A stretch of DNA of 64,000 bases from Obelidium mucronatum (lineage: Eukaryota; Chytridiomycota; Chytridiomycetes; Chytridiales; Chytriomycetaceae), in the NCBI GenBank assembly GCA_025765595.1, contig JAIVFH010000016.1, positions 310,001 to 374,000 of the forward strand. The letters are read 5' to 3'. Each line of letters opens with the position of its first letter. The first letter of the stretch is position 1. The notes under the pieces were generated by a model. The model did no database searches. It was not told where the DNA came from and was given only the letters and a program-made list of their open reading frames with translations. Positions 45,707-58,811 of the stretch are shown piece by piece. A program made the position numbers and the translations under genes.

Positions 45707-48700
45707 ATGTCTAAACGAGAGAAAAGCTACTCGCCACCGCTCTTCTCGGACGACGAAGACGTTGCGTTCCCAACCAAGCGAGTGAAGATTGATTCTGAAA
45801 CAGACGCTGTTGACGGAGACAACGACAACAATGATCCAATGTTTGGATTCATGGATGGCTATGAGGATCTTGGACCAGGTGAGACTGGCACACACGCTTG
45901 AGAGAGCGAATGAGACTGAAACGGAAGCAACCACAAACGGAACTGCAACCAAAGACGAAATCGAGGCCAAGGACGCCGACTACGCATTCATTCTGTCTTT
46001 TGTGCTCGGCGAAACGGCCAGCATCGATGAGCTGCCGCCGCACCTTCGCTTCGAGGCGCAGACGCGGTGGCAGCGGTGGCAGCTTCGCCAGGACGGTGCG
46101 CCTGGCGTGGCTGGCGTGGCTGGCGCTGTGGCTGGACCCGCTGGTCCGTTGGCGTCCGGACACGCACAGCCCGAACAACCCGAACAACGCGAAGACGAAC
46201 AGCGCGAACTCGAACCCGAACAGCACCGCGAACAGCTCGCGCTGCTCGCCGAAATGGGCTTCGGCGCCGCCGCTGACCGGCCGCGCGTCGTCCGCGCGCT
46301 GACGGAAACGCACGGCGACTTCGAGGCGGCGCTCGAGCGGCTGCTGGCGGACGCCGACGCGGGCGCTGGCGGCGGCGGCGGCGGCCCGTCGGAAAATGCC
46401 GCCGTGCCGCTGACGCGCGAGAAAACGATCCAGGAAATTGTCGATGAAATCGAAGAAACGGAGCGCAACGAGCGCCGCAGAATGGAAGAAGCGGACTCGC
46501 TGCTGGCGCAGAAAATTCAGCAGCAGGTCGAGCGCGAGGAGCACGACAAGACCCTGAGGCAAATCAAGCAGTCGACCCACTCCCAGGATTCGTCTTCATC
46601 ATCATCATCATCAAGCACGTCAAACCACTTTCAGCCTATTCTGCCGCGACCCACTGTCATGCAAAATACCGTGTCCTATTCGGGCTCATCGTCGTCGCAA
46701 GCTTATAATAATAATCACACACATGCTTACATCAAACCGGAATCAAAGCCGTTTGCTGGAATTGACTTGACGGAAGAAGAAGACCCCTACCAAGCATTTA
46801 TCAACAGACCGACTCCGTCATCGTCATCATCTTCCCAGTTTCCTCAAAAGTTTATTCCTCCACCGCCCGTTGTTCGCTACAGCTCGCAATCGTCATTTAC
46901 CGATAAAGCAAAGCCATACAATCCTTACATTCCACCGAGCCCACCAACAAAACAAGAAGCTCCCATCTATGACATGTCAGGCCTCCTCTTGAACAAAACC
47001 CCAAGTTATGCCAACCATTCGTTTCATGGTGATTTTCCTGGTGATGATTCCGCCCATAACGATCCATATGAAGCGCCATTGAAGGAAGGAGAAGTGACGG
47101 AGCAATTGAAGGATTTATTGGAAAATGTTGCAATCACAGCTGCCGAAATCCCCATTGAACAACGGCTTCCTTCTCCACCCGAATTGAAGGTGCAATTGTT
47201 GGAGCATCAGAAAATTGGCGTTGAATGGATGTTGAAGATGGAACATGGAACAAATAAGGGGGGGATTCTTGCTGGTAACTTTTTTTTTTTTTTTTGGACT
47301 TTTCTGTTGGTTGATCGGCCTATGGCGATATTCCAATTTCATGGGGAGGAATTTTAGCCATTCTTTCAGTCTATACCGCCACTGATTTTTCATTGCATGA
47401 AATTTCTCCAAATAGACGACATGGGGTTGGGGAAAACAGTGCAAAGTATAACCACATGTATATTGAATCGACAATCTGACGGAAACAAGAAGACGACTCT
47501 CATTGTCGCTCCTACATCATTGATTCTGCAATGGCGGGATGAATTGCGAGAAAAAGTTAAGACTGGGACGTTTAAAGTGCTCGTGTATTATGGAAAAGGT
47601 AATCTTGTTAATTTTTTTGCCTTTTTGGTTCAGAGTTCCAAAAAAAAAAAAACTAAACCTCTTTACAACCCATCAGAACGAAAAAATAAGACAGTCAACT
47701 CCTTGAAGCAGTTTGATATTGTGATTACAACGTATGGAACTGTTGCCATGGAATGGCCGCAAGTGAAAAAAAAGCGAGTCAAGAAGGACCCTTTCGATAG
47801 ACCCATAGATGAAGATGAAGACGTTGCGTTTGAACGAGATCGAGAAGAAGAAGCGTTGAATGAGTTTCAAGTTCTTGCACAGCGAGGGGAGCTGTTTAAA
47901 ATGCATTGGCATCGCGTTATTTTGGATGAAGCTCACAGTTGAGATTTTTTTTGCCAATTCTCTTGTTTTTCTGTCCACCTTATTAATCTCTCATGGTTTC
48001 TTTTCACACCGCCAACCATTGAAAAAAAAAAGCTATTAAAAATAAGGGAACTCGAGTGGCAAGGGCTTGCGTACAGTTGAAAGCGAATCTGCGATGGTGT
48101 TTGACGGGAACCCCAATTCAAAACAAGATTGGAGAATTGTATTCTTTGATTGACTTTCTGAAAATTAGAGTATGTTGGTGTTTTTTTTTTCATTGTTTTT
48201 TTTTTTTAGTTGAACGGTTTTTGTTGAACATCCAATCTCTCACGTTAGCCGTATTGCCACTGGGACAAATTCCGAGACGAAATTGAGAAACCTTTTCGAG
48301 CGGGAAAACATAAAAGAGTGTTGAAGCGGGTTCAAGCTCTTCTCAAGGCGATTTGTCTACGTCGAACAAAGAACTCTACACTTGATGGTCGGCCAATTAT
48401 TGTGTTGGAGCCGAAAACGGTGGAACTTGTTGAAGCCCACTTTACTCCTGCCGAGCGCGAGTTTTATCAATCTTTGGAAAAGAAAACGCTGCTGAAATTT
48501 AATGCGTATCTGAAGGCGGGGTGAGTTGATTAAAACAAATTGTTTTTTTTTCTCGGAAACTTTTTTTCTTTCTTACAAAATTATTTTATAGAACTGTCAT
48601 GCAAAACTATTCCAATATTCTTGTCCTCTTACTGCGTTTACGACAAGCATGCTGTCATCCAACGCTTGTCTCTCAGAATTTCAGCGAAGCTCCACCTGAA

Positions 48701-49973
48701 CTCTTGGCGGCTGCAGAAGCCAGTGCAGTCGCTGTCAAACCTCAAGATCCGTTGACTGTACTATCGGATGAAATCCAACAGCGACTTTTGAAAATGAACC
48801 TTAAAACGGGTTATGAATGCCCGATATGTTTTGACGCCATCACTGATGGGAAAATTATACCTGATTGTGGACATGTTTATTGTTCTGACTGCTTGTTGGA
48901 TCATGTTGCGGCGGTTGGTGTGAATGGGGGGAATGAGGAGAAAGTGTGTCCGCAGTGCAGGTTTTTTTTTTTTTTTTTTTTTCGTTTTTGTTTCCTTTTT
49001 TTTATCTTTTGTTGGTTAAAAAATTTTTTCGGCGTATTTTTTATTCAGGGGGGAAATTCATGTGAATCAACTGATATCAGTGGACTTGTTTTTGAAAAGC
49101 GCCAAAAAAGCAAACTTGTTGGAGGCTAATGAGAAGTTGGGGAATGAGCAAGTAGCAATGTCCAAGAAGGCTTCAGGCAAACTCCCGATTCATTTGTCCC
49201 AGCAGCAGCCGGCAGTTGACGATGATGGGTATGAAATTGATGAAATGGATGGGGGATGGATATCAAGTACAAAGATTGACCAGTAAGTTTGTCTTTTTGT
49301 TTTTCCGAGGGGGGGGGGGGGGGGGGGGGGGGGTTGTTTTTTTTGGTAATTGACTTGACTTGAAACAGGATGATGAAAGTTCTACTTGCTATTCGTCGTG
49401 ATACCCCAAATGATAAAACTATTGTTTTTACTCAGTTTCGTGGCATGATGGACCTGGTATGTTTAATTTGTTGTTTATTTTCGATTTTTTTTACAGAATG
49501 TTTTTTTTTTTCATTTATTCCGTCGATATCCACAACAGTGCCAAACTCCACTTTTTGAAAAGAACATTGGATACGTGCGATACGATGGATCAATGAGTGC
49601 AGATCAAAGAGACGCAGCTGTAACGACATTTAGGGAAGACCCAGGAACCACGGTTATTTTAGTTAGTTTGAAGTGCGGGTCTTTGGGATTGAATCTGACG
49701 TGTGCGAATCATGTTGTGATTGTTGATTTTTGGTATACTCGTTTTTTTTTTTTTTTTTTTTTTTGAAGTCTTGTTTTGGTTTTTTTTTTGAACATAATGT
49801 TGTTATAGGTGGAACGTTGCTGTTGAAAATCAAGCTGTTGATCGAGTTCATCGATTCGGTCAAAAGAAGGCTGTTACGGTGCATCGGATCTCGATCAAGG
49901 ATACTGTCGAGCAAAGAATCTTGGCCCTTCAGAATGAAAAGCAAGAGCTTTTTAATGGTAACTGCGCGCGCGC

Positions 49974-50004
<31 letters not shown>

Positions 50005-50168
50005 TGTGAATGTAAATGTTGACATTGTAATTTTTATTTTCTTGTCTAGCGGCTTTGGGTGAAGGCGGTGTCAAGGGGTTGAGCAAGAACAGATTGGGGT
50101 TAAATGACTTGATCAAGCTTTTCAGAGGAGATGGGGCCGGTGCAGATTTAAGTGACGACGACGATTGA
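45707..50168 (+). CDS. SNF2 ATPase with UBA and RING domains (Uls1/Rad5 type)
   Basis: DNA translocase of the Rad5/Rad16/Uls1 group that couples SNF2 ATPase to a RING ubiquitin ligase. Exon 1 (45707-45878) encodes an acidic/NLS-like tail; the next exon starts at 45955. A GC-rich region encodes a probable UBA domain (LLAEMGF through [12 protein letters not shown]), then Ser-rich linker. The ATPase core has [12 protein letters not shown] (Walker A), VILDEAHTIKN after splicing (DEAH box), [20 protein letters not shown] and [10 protein letters not shown]. The C3HC4 RING is [25 protein letters not shown] and VCPQCR. The C-terminal helicase has [19 protein letters not shown] and [14 protein letters not shown]. 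About ten introns, several with long T tracts and one with 25 G. Uls1/Rrp2-like is preferred over HLTF because no HIRAN domain is seen. Confidence 0.9.
49309..49333. repeat. poly(G) tract of 25 bases in intron
   Basis: Pure G run within an intron of the SNF2 gene, about 30 bases after the splice donor. Confidence 0.85.
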
Positions 50169-50845
50169 TTTTTTTTTAATGTATTTTTTTTTTGAATATA
50201 TTTTACAAACATATGATTATTATTGGTATCGCTGTGTTTGGTTGCTCGCTTTTAGGGAGGCATATGGACTGATAGTGCTGGGCGCGCGGACCCGGAGTTA
50301 ATTGAATAATAATCGAGACCTTTTTTTTTTTTTGGTCATTTGTGTGTGTTCTTGAATTTAAGTCGACGAAAGATATTTGGCAAGAGTTTGGGACAAAGAT
50401 GAGAACTTGAACAAGGCAAGGAATGGATAACCGAGCTCTGGTTGTGAAAGGCCAGGGGAATGTGGAGCCATCGCTGAGGACTCGATTTTTTGATATGTGT
50501 AATGATTCAAGGGGCTTGATCTGAAAATTGCGTGTCTTATGAAAAATTTCCTCTTTTTTGTAATTTGGAAAAATAATAAGGGGGCATTCACAGATTTGAA
50601 ATAATGGTATTCAAAATTGGGCTCTGGGCCTTTCTATGACGCAAACAGTAAAGCCGATTTAACCAGAACACGTACTGCAAGATGATTGGGATTGTTACGT
50701 GTAAAGGTTTGGTTTTTTTTTTTAATATTATTTTGAAAAAGTTTTCTGACTGAGAGTTTTTACCACATCCCAAATATTTGGCAGCTTCTAAAATTTGAAA
50801 ACATCCCGTCGGTTATTCCGGCTGAAATAAGTTTTATTTAGAACT
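50169..50845. other. intergenic, convergent 3' regions
   Basis: About 680 bp between convergent stop codons of the SNF2 gene and the double zinc-cluster gene. T-rich; no gene, RNA or notable repeat recognised. Confidence 0.5.
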
Positions 50846-51687
50846 TTAATCTAAAAGATAATTGACACTCATAACCGAGTTTCTTGGTACGGTGACCGTT
50901 AAAGGAGCCTCCGACTCTGTCTTTATCGCAAAACCAGAAGGCAGCTGGGCCACAGGCACGCCCGCCAATGCCGCCAAGTTCTCCAATTCCAAGCGAACCC
51001 TCCACTTTTCTTGGGACGCTTTTTGGGCGGAAAGAACGTATTCGCAGTCTTGACCCAGCTCGAGACAAGATGTACATGAAGGTCTCATGCGGTCACACTT
51101 TCTCTTATTTGTTTTGCAGCAGTGGCACACTAGCGGGCGTTTTGTGAGAGCCGCAATTTCTACGTGGTAGTTTGAGTATCCATATTGGGAGGGTATAGGC
51201 AAGGTAGATGAAGTTGCAGAAGCGGTTGTAGTTGAAGCGGTTGTAGATGAAGTTGATGATGATGAGTCATACACTTGTAGTTGCTGCTGCTGCTGCTGGT
51301 GATCGTGCGAGGACTCTGAGTGAGAACACGAAGAAGGACTCAGCGGCGAGGCGTCTGCTTGAGGAGCTGGCGTGTTGTTGAGTTGATTTGTCACTTTACT
51401 AATATTACTAAGAGCTGCTGTTTCGGGCGGCACTTTCGCCTTCTTTGTGTACGGCTTCCGGCTGGTGGCGTACGAGCAAGGAGTTCCGCGCTGGATACAG
51501 CTGGTTAAGGGGTTAGTAGGCTGGACACTTGATTGGCAAAAGACTTGTCTAACCGTGTGCAACTTGGCTTCTCCAGACTGCACTTTTTCCTCATCGACCG
51601 GCAGGCATAGCAGGGGATCGGCCGTGGCACTTTCTTCGGTCCACTTGAATTGAGACTCAGAATCGCTTTCGCTGCTTCAACGTCCAT
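50846..51687 (-). CDS. transcription factor with two Zn2Cys6 clusters
   Basis: Fungal-type regulator with two binuclear zinc clusters in one short protein. The first (exon 1 plus the start of exon 2) reads CYACRSMRKKCSLEKPSC then TRCIQRGTPCSY, completed across an intron at a split Arg codon. The second, about 140 residues later, reads CHCCKTNKRKCDRMRPSC then TSCLELGQDCEY. Both satisfy C-x2-C-x6-C-x6-C-x2-C-x6-C. Between them lies a Ser/Thr/Gln-rich linker including a poly-Gln stretch. No fungal-specific transcription-factor middle homology region follows; the protein ends about 75 residues after cluster 2. Start at MDVEAAKAILSL. An in-frame ATG 27 bp further upstream (51714) is an alternative. 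Confidence 0.85.
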
Positions 51688-52487
51688 GTTTCGTGTTTTT
51701 GGCGATTTTGTCAAATTTTTTTTTGTCTTGTATTATTTTTTTTAGCGAAATTTTTTCCTGTTGGAGAGAAATTTTTCTGAATTTGTCTTCAAAAAAAAAA
51801 GAATTGAAGACACACACTGGTTTTTAATTCTTTTTCCCCTTGCTTATGTTTTGATTCTGGAAGAACGTCTTTCTTTTTGTATTTTCATTTCGTCTGCTCT
51901 GCCTGTCAGGTTGCCATGTCTGTGGTGCACTTGGTGAATCTCGATCAGCAATGTTGAAGGATCGTTTGGGGTAGTTGAACCTGAGCAACTTGAAATTGAT
52001 TCCAAGAAAACTTCGTAACCGCAGTCGGAAACTTTAAGCATGAAACTTAATTTTTAGACTTAATTTTTTAAGTTCTTCCTTTTTATTCGATACAGTGCTG
52101 CAGTACAAGCCACTCATTGATCAATTTTGATACTTATCTTGCTCTGGTGTCTCCTCCCAGCTATGCGGTACTTGATTTGCACATGGTCTGGCTCTATACA
52201 GGAACAAGGTTGATGGAAAGTAGAAGATAAACTTGTACAATAAAACGGTATCGCAGTCTGGATGTGGCGGTGGCAATTTTTAGAAGAGGTAAGTGATACC
52301 CTCAGATCCCAGGCCAAATGCGGGGAAATTTCAAGACTGAGACCACCCAAAGCAAAGAAAACGGCGGCAAGGGCAAAACCGAGGTTTTATTTTATTTCCG
52401 TCTAAAAATAAGTTCACCCCCCCTGGGAATCATAAAACACTCAAAAGTGACACATCCCCAGCAACGAATCAGCTTCAGAGCGCCATT
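51688..52487. other. intergenic, two doubtful minus-strand frames
   Basis: About 800 bp. Two minus-strand frames, 51844-52041 (begins MLKVSDCGYEVF, includes STLLIEIHQVHH) and 52114-52350 (begins MGGLSLEISPHLAW), could be exons of a small gene, because their composition is protein-like. I could not find a splice junction that joins them, and no family was recognised. Otherwise nothing notable. Confidence 0.3.
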
Positions 52488-53345
52488 ATGGTTGAGCGTA
52501 CTGCCCCTGCCCCTTCTACCATGCTTTGCCACTCTACCAGTCGAAAGAAACGCGTGAGTCTTGTTGAAAAGTCGTCGCCAACAACCCAACCACGCCAAGA
52601 TCAAGTATTTGTTTCTGGATCGATTCTTACTCCGCATGATTTGCAGATTCTGAAGTCGCCAACCAACTGGCTGCATGCCTTCTCATCTTCATCGCGACGT
52701 TATCAGTCTCCCAGCACACCAACTCCTCCTTTACCACACTCCAATCAACCCAAAACCAACAACAATGAATGCGGTTTAATGGCAGAAACCAGATTCTTTT
52801 TTGATGGGAACGGAGATCCTGTAAATGTCAAGGTGGTTGAAGCTGCTGCTGCTGAGGCAACCCCGGCTCTGTTGGATTCAACCAACAGTAATGTCCTCCA
52901 ACCTGCAGCAACTTACACCAATAAACACTTGAAAAGAAGAAGCTGTGATATTGTTGACGCGTTGCTGGATGCCCTTGTGATTGAGTCGAACCCAGAATCA
53001 CCAATGGCACCACCATCAAGTCCCGTCGGCGGGCTGTTTGGCAACAACAAAAAGTACTGTGTTGGGAATATGGAGCATTGTTCGATTGCTTCTGCGGTAA
53101 GGATTAAAATAGAAACGCGGTTTCTGTCACTGTCTCGCCTCTCTGTTGTTGATGTGACTGGTTAATCATAGGTGGAAGCCATCATGAAAGATCAATGCGG
53201 GAGTCTCATAGGAAGTTCTACGGGTCCCGAAAGTGTGATTTTATTGGAACGGTCAATTTGTTTGAGTGGGAGTACTAGTGGTGTAAAAGAAAGCATGGGA
53301 AGCTTCAAGAAGGGTCGATTCACTGTCACACCCTTGATTAAATAA
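52488..53345 (+). CDS. hypothetical protein with C-terminal KKGRFTVTP motif
   Basis: Two exons; the first runs to about 53095 and the second from about 53172 (the junction falls at ASA/VEAIMKDQ). The N-terminus is Ser/Thr/Pro-rich with a basic patch (SRKKRVSLVEKS). A mid-region has KRRSCDIVDALLDALVIE, a probable helix. The C-terminus ends KKGRFTVTPLIK; a GRFxV-type segment near the end is a recurring short motif in fungal low-complexity proteins. No catalytic domain, signal peptide or membrane helix. Function unknown. Confidence 0.6.
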
Positions 53346-53552
53346 TTAATTTCATTTCTCTCCTGATTTTTTTTCCTGAACGGATGATATATTTTGTCAA
53401 ATATTTATCAGAATTATTTGTTTACAATAAAATTAGTTTAAATAGGTATAATTACATGCGTGTTAATTTATTTGTTGGATTTTGCATGCTCTTGAGTATT
53501 CGTTTATTCTGGTTTTCTTTTGTTTTCTTTTCAGTTCAAAAAGTTTGTGAAA

Positions 53553-56500
53553 ATGGCGCCAAGCAGCGATCATTCGCCACCTCCTTTACAGAACAACTCA
53601 GCAATGTGGGCAAACCCGCCCCCAACACTGGACAATTTAGTGCCCGTCAAGTACGCCGTCGAAGTAGAGACTCTTGTCGACGATGAAGCAACGAGCAGTA
53701 GCAGCAGTTCAAGCTATTCAGTGCTATTCCAGCCACCACCAGTAAGTGCACCATTTATTTACAAACTTCATACTTTGGAGTATTCCTTAATACTCAAGCC
53801 AAGAAGGGTCTTGCTACTCCACCCCAGCTGCATAGAAGCCCTTCAGAAGCGACACCCCTATTGCTTGGAAACTATCACGCAATAGATGCATCACAGCCAA
53901 GCAGTCTTAGCTTCCAATCGATATGGAACAAGGTCAAATCAACTGCAACGGCCCTTAATCCTATCCAGTCATCGAATCCCGGGTATACCTCCTTGAATGG
54001 CGGTCGCCGCGTCGTCGGCGCAGACACTGAAGAGGGTGGTATCCAGGCGCCATTTGATGCAGGTCTTTGGATCAGAGACAAGTTTTCGGTTGCAAAAAGA
54101 CAGATTTTGCAGGGCGGTCAGAGATTGAATGAGTCTTGGGATGCTGGAATGAATTGTTGAGTGTCATTTTGGGTTTGCCTTTTTATTATGTAATATGTGA
54201 CTCATTTGTTTGTTTATTTAGATATTAATGAACGCTATACGCCTGAACAAAAGCAGTATGCTGGACTCTTGGCTGCCATAGGTAAAAAACATTTTGTTTC
54301 TAATTTTCCCTCCCTTCATTAAAAACAAAAAAAAAAAAAAAAAAACAATAACGACACAATTGTTCACAGTGCTTGGACTTTACGTTTTGTCCATCATATT
54401 CATTTATAATCCGCCACACTCTCGCCCGCCGGTTGTTGTGCCACCACCCGACACAAATCCCCCACCTCCTCCTGTGGACCCGTTTCCTCCACCACGGCCA
54501 CCAGTATTGGAACCGGCCCCGCTTTGCAAATCCAAAGAATGTGTTGTTGCTTCTGCGAATATTTTGCTTGCCATTGACGAGTCTGTTGACCCTTGTGATG
54601 ACTTTTACCAGTTTTCTTGGTTTGTGTTCCCCATTCTTGTGTGTGGAAATATAGTCCAAACATATTAATTTGATTTACGAAATTCAGTGGAAATTGGATT
54701 AAAAGTCATCCGATTGGATCTGCCTCTACAAAGGAAACTGTAATGACATCCATGGGTGCTAGCAATAATGTAAAAAAAAAAAAAAAAGAAAGTGTGTTAT
54801 TCGACTCAAACTTGACAATCCCATTGATGATAGGCAATCTTGAAATCCCTCCTCACGCAAGAATCAGTGCCTCCACCAAATGATCCCACTTCTCTCACAG
54901 TTTTCAACAAGATGAAAACCATTTTTGAATCTTGTGTATCACACCCTTCAGACGATTCCTCAACCTCCCAGCTGTCAACCCATCTCATCAAGGCATTTGT
55001 CCCAAAGCTACCTGTCATTATTAGCACATTCCCTGTCGGAGAGCCTCTTCTACGCGCTGCAAACCTTGTCGAGCTGATTGTGAGTGCCCAAGAAGTAGGA
55101 CTCAGCACATTCTTTACAATTGGCGTGCAACCCAACCCCATGGACCCAGCTTCCAGAATCGCCACCATCTTGCCATGGGAAACTGCGACGCTGGGTCTTG
55201 GTTCTCGTGGATTTTACGAAAACGATACAATGTTGAGTGTGTATGAGGACGTGATTGGCAAGACTCTGGCCGCCGTTTTCAAGGGAGAATCAGCGGCGGG
55301 GTTGTTGGCAGCAAAAGATTGGACCAAAGTTGCACGAGAGGTTGTTTGGTTTGAAAAAGAGTTGGCGAAGATTATGCCTTCCATGTAAGTAAATTGTCTT
55401 TTTTTATTCCTTCTTTTTATGAAATACTGAGGAGGGGGAAAAAAAACTAGGGAAGAACTGTTTGAAAATGGTGAATCTGTATCAACGTTGGCTGACCTTC
55501 AATCTGCCGCTCCCTTCATTTCATGGACATATTACTTGCGACTTAGTTTGGCGACCAATAACCTACACGGAACAACCACGCTTTCCATCCCATCAATGAA
55601 ATACATGACGGATCTATCTAATCTAATCCTCAAGATTCGAAACACGGATGCGATTGATGGATACTTTTTGTGGAGTGCGGTTTGGAAGTGGGGTTCCAAA
55701 TATGCTGGAAAAGACGTTAAATCCATGTTTGGCGATCTGAAGCTGCTTCTTACTGGTGTGAAAGATGATGGTGGACAGCAAGATGATTGGGTGGATTCGG
55801 TTTGCTTGGGTGCTGTTACTGACGCGATGGGGGACGCTGTTGCGAGATGGTTTATTGAAGAAGCTTTTGGAGGTAAAAAAAATCCTTTTGAATTATGCCT
55901 TTTCTTACTTGCTGAAGACCTTTTTTTTTTTTGTTTTTTTTTTTTTTTTTTTTGGTATGGATAGACGACTCTGTTAAGGCTGTGAACACCATGATGCAAG
56001 GAATCAAAACAAGTTTCCAAGTTGCGTTACCTAAATACAAATGGATTGACATGCAAACCAATGCGGAGGCGCAAAAGAAACTAGCGGCCGTTTTAGTAAC
56101 GTCTGGGTATGACCCAGCATCACTTCTGGACAGTCAAAAGCTTGCCTACCGATACTTGCCAATCAACCCCAAACGGGACACGTTTCTGAAAAACCTCTTG
56201 GCAGCCAAAACCGTTTCTGTGAAATACAAGTTGGGACGCATTGACGAGCCAGTAGATCGAAGAGAGGCTGGCGGCGGATATCCCGTGACATCTGTGAATG
56301 CAGCCTACAATGCTGGCAGCAACTCCATTATGATGAATGCAGGAATACTGCAAGCGCCTTGCTTTTCTTTAAAGCAGCCAGCCTATTTAAACTATGGCGC
56401 TTGTGGAAGCGTGATGGGACACGAACTGACACATGGATTCGATACAGATGGTCGCAAGTATGATGCGAGTGGCAAATCGAGGGATTGGTGGACTCCCGAA

Positions 56501-57013
56501 ACCAGCGAGCAGTTTAATGAGAGGGCTGAATGTTTTGTGGAACAGTATAGCAAATATACTGTGAAGGGACCAAATGGTGTGGCATTGAAAATTGACGGCA
56601 AGTTGACGTTGGGAGAGAATCTTGCGGATAACGGGGGATTGTTGAGAGCTCTGGAGGCTTGGAGAGTTGATCGAGCAGAGAAGGGGGGAGGTGTAAGGAA
56701 TTCGGCTTTGCCGGGGTTGGAGGAGTATAGTGAAGAGCAACTGTTTTTTATGGGGTAAGTTTTAGTTTTATTATTTTTTTTGTTAATGAATCGTTCTCTG
56801 ACCAAAGTTGAAAAAAAAATACGTAGGTACGGGCAGCTCTGGTGCTCCAATATGAGGCCCGAGTCATTGCGAGCACAAATCTTGACGAACGAGCATAGTC
56901 CACCTGAATGGAGGGTGAATGGAGTTTTGGCAAATAGTCTTGATTTCTCCAAAGCGTTCAAGTGTCCTGTTGGGTCGAGATTGAATCCAATCGACAAGTG
57001 CAAGTTGTGGTGA
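53553..57013 (+). CDS. M13 family zinc endopeptidase (neprilysin/ECE-like)
   Basis: Type II membrane metallopeptidase. A long cytoplasmic N-terminus (starts MAPSSDHSPPPLQ) precedes one membrane helix (VLGLYVLSIIFIY), then a Pro-rich stalk (PPPDTNPPPPPVDPF) and the ectodomain. The propeptide-like start CDDFYQFSCGNW is typical. The catalytic part has VNAAYNAGSNSIMMNAGILQAP (NAY/F substrate-binding motif), VMGHELTHGFDTDGR (HExxH zinc ligands) and GENLADNGGL (third ligand and catalytic Asp). The C-terminus ends in the common CKLW form (Cys-x-x-Trp). Some eight introns separate the exons; one contains a T-rich run of over 30 bases. Natural substrate unknown. Confidence 0.93.
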
Positions 57014-57430
57014 ACGTTCACCATCACAAAAAAAAAAAAAAAAAAAAAGAGCTTATTCTATTATCGCAACAGTTGTATTATGTAAACAAGTTTTATTTTA
57101 CTTTCTTTTTATGAATAATGTTCCCGCGCTCAAAATCTGTGTCTTATCTTGTTGAGCGCCAAGACGGGAAGGAGCGGCGACAAGGAAATGGATGCATGGA
57201 ATACCAAGTGTCAGGTCAATCAAAGCGCCCCGCCAAGAGAAAGTGAAACCAGCTTAGGTTCGTTTATTAGTGAAGGGGGCCCTTTTGATTTGACTTATTA
57301 TTATTGAAGGAGGCCTTGAATTTGATTGGACAAGTCTAGGTAATAGTTCTTTTCTCTCCGGAAAAAAGAAACATTCACCAGCATCCATCCATCCATCAAC
57401 CCATCAACCAATCACGAGCAGCATTGATCG

Positions 57431-58766
57431 ATGGACCGAGACCGAGACCGAGACCGAGACAGGGACGGGCGCAGCACGCCCGCCAAGGGCGCCGGCCCGA
57501 CGCAGCTGTTTGAAATGCAGCAGCTGCAGCAGCAGCGCATCCTCAACCCGGCGCACCCGAACCTGCCGGAGCCGACGCTGCCGAACGTCGACGGCTTCCT
57601 CCGGGCGGGCGCGTCGCCGAGTCCGGGCGCGTTCAGCGCTTCGTCCGGCGCCGCGCTGCTTGCGGCGCGCGTCCAGCCGGGCCACGGCCACCACTCCCAC
57701 AACCACTCCCACAGCCACAACCACAACCACTACGCCATGCTGCCGGTGCCAGTCAACCCAGGCCGCACCCTCGTGCGGCCAGAGCGGCGCAACTCGGACC
57801 AGCTCGAGCGCAACAACCGCCACCTGTCCTTCTTCGGCTCGCTGTCGCTGGGCCGCGCAAAGAAGAAGAAACACAGCCAGCTAAAAAGCCCCGTCAAGCG
57901 GAATCCGTGGGTGTGGGCCTCGTGGTTCCTGACGTGCTGCTTTCCCTCAGTCTTTATCTCAAACGTGCTTGGAAAGCGGGATCCGATGGTGCAGCAGGCC
58001 TGGCGAGAGAAGGTGGCTCTCAACGTGATCATTTTTTTGATGATGGGCGCCGTTGGTTTCTTGACGTTTGGTTTTCAGGTTGGTTTGAGGCGGGTGTTTT
58101 CGTCTTACTATTGCCATACTGACTGGAGCCATTGTAGAACGTTGTCTGCCCTGCAGTTTCTTCTTCGACGATTCATTTGCGATACCTTGATATCCAGCCT
58201 GGCGCCAATCAAATCGCCCTTCATGGCTCGTTATATGCCATTGACCCAAATTTCCCCCACAAGGCCTTTTCTGGCGCTAATGTGGACTCTATTGTTAAAC
58301 TTGCTAGAGGTGCTGATGTCGGGCTCATGTTTCCACCGAGACAGGGAACGGGGGCTTGTGCCGGATTGGACACTCTTCAATACCCACTCTTTCCCTGTGT
58401 TTCAACATTGACAACATCGCAAGATTATATCTGGCCGAATCAGTTAATCTTGAATTTTTTTAATCTATTGTTTTGTAAAATGCTGATGACCTCGTTCTTG
58501 TTTCCTTTGTTTAGAACTGTTTTGCAGCAAATGACTGATCGAGCAGCTGCAGCATCTCCACTCACTGGATGCCATTCAGGATATGATCCATCTACCTTTA
58601 GATATCTCCAGTTGAAGGGGGATTTGGTTTATGACTACTTGGACGTTTTCAACTCTATCAATGCTCAAGGTGGGCGGAAAAAACTCATGATTTACAGTGG
58701 TCATGTGTTGGATGTGTCATTATTCTATACGAACGAGGCATCTGCCAGTGCACTTGGTAAGTTTTT

Positions 58767-58811
<45 letters not shown>

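Noticed and set aside
45849..46580. A 243-residue minus-strand frame opposite the UBA region of the SNF2 gene
   Set aside because: High GC and Ala/Glu codons on the plus strand give stop-free antisense frames. No domain or start context; the plus frame contains the UBA-like domain.
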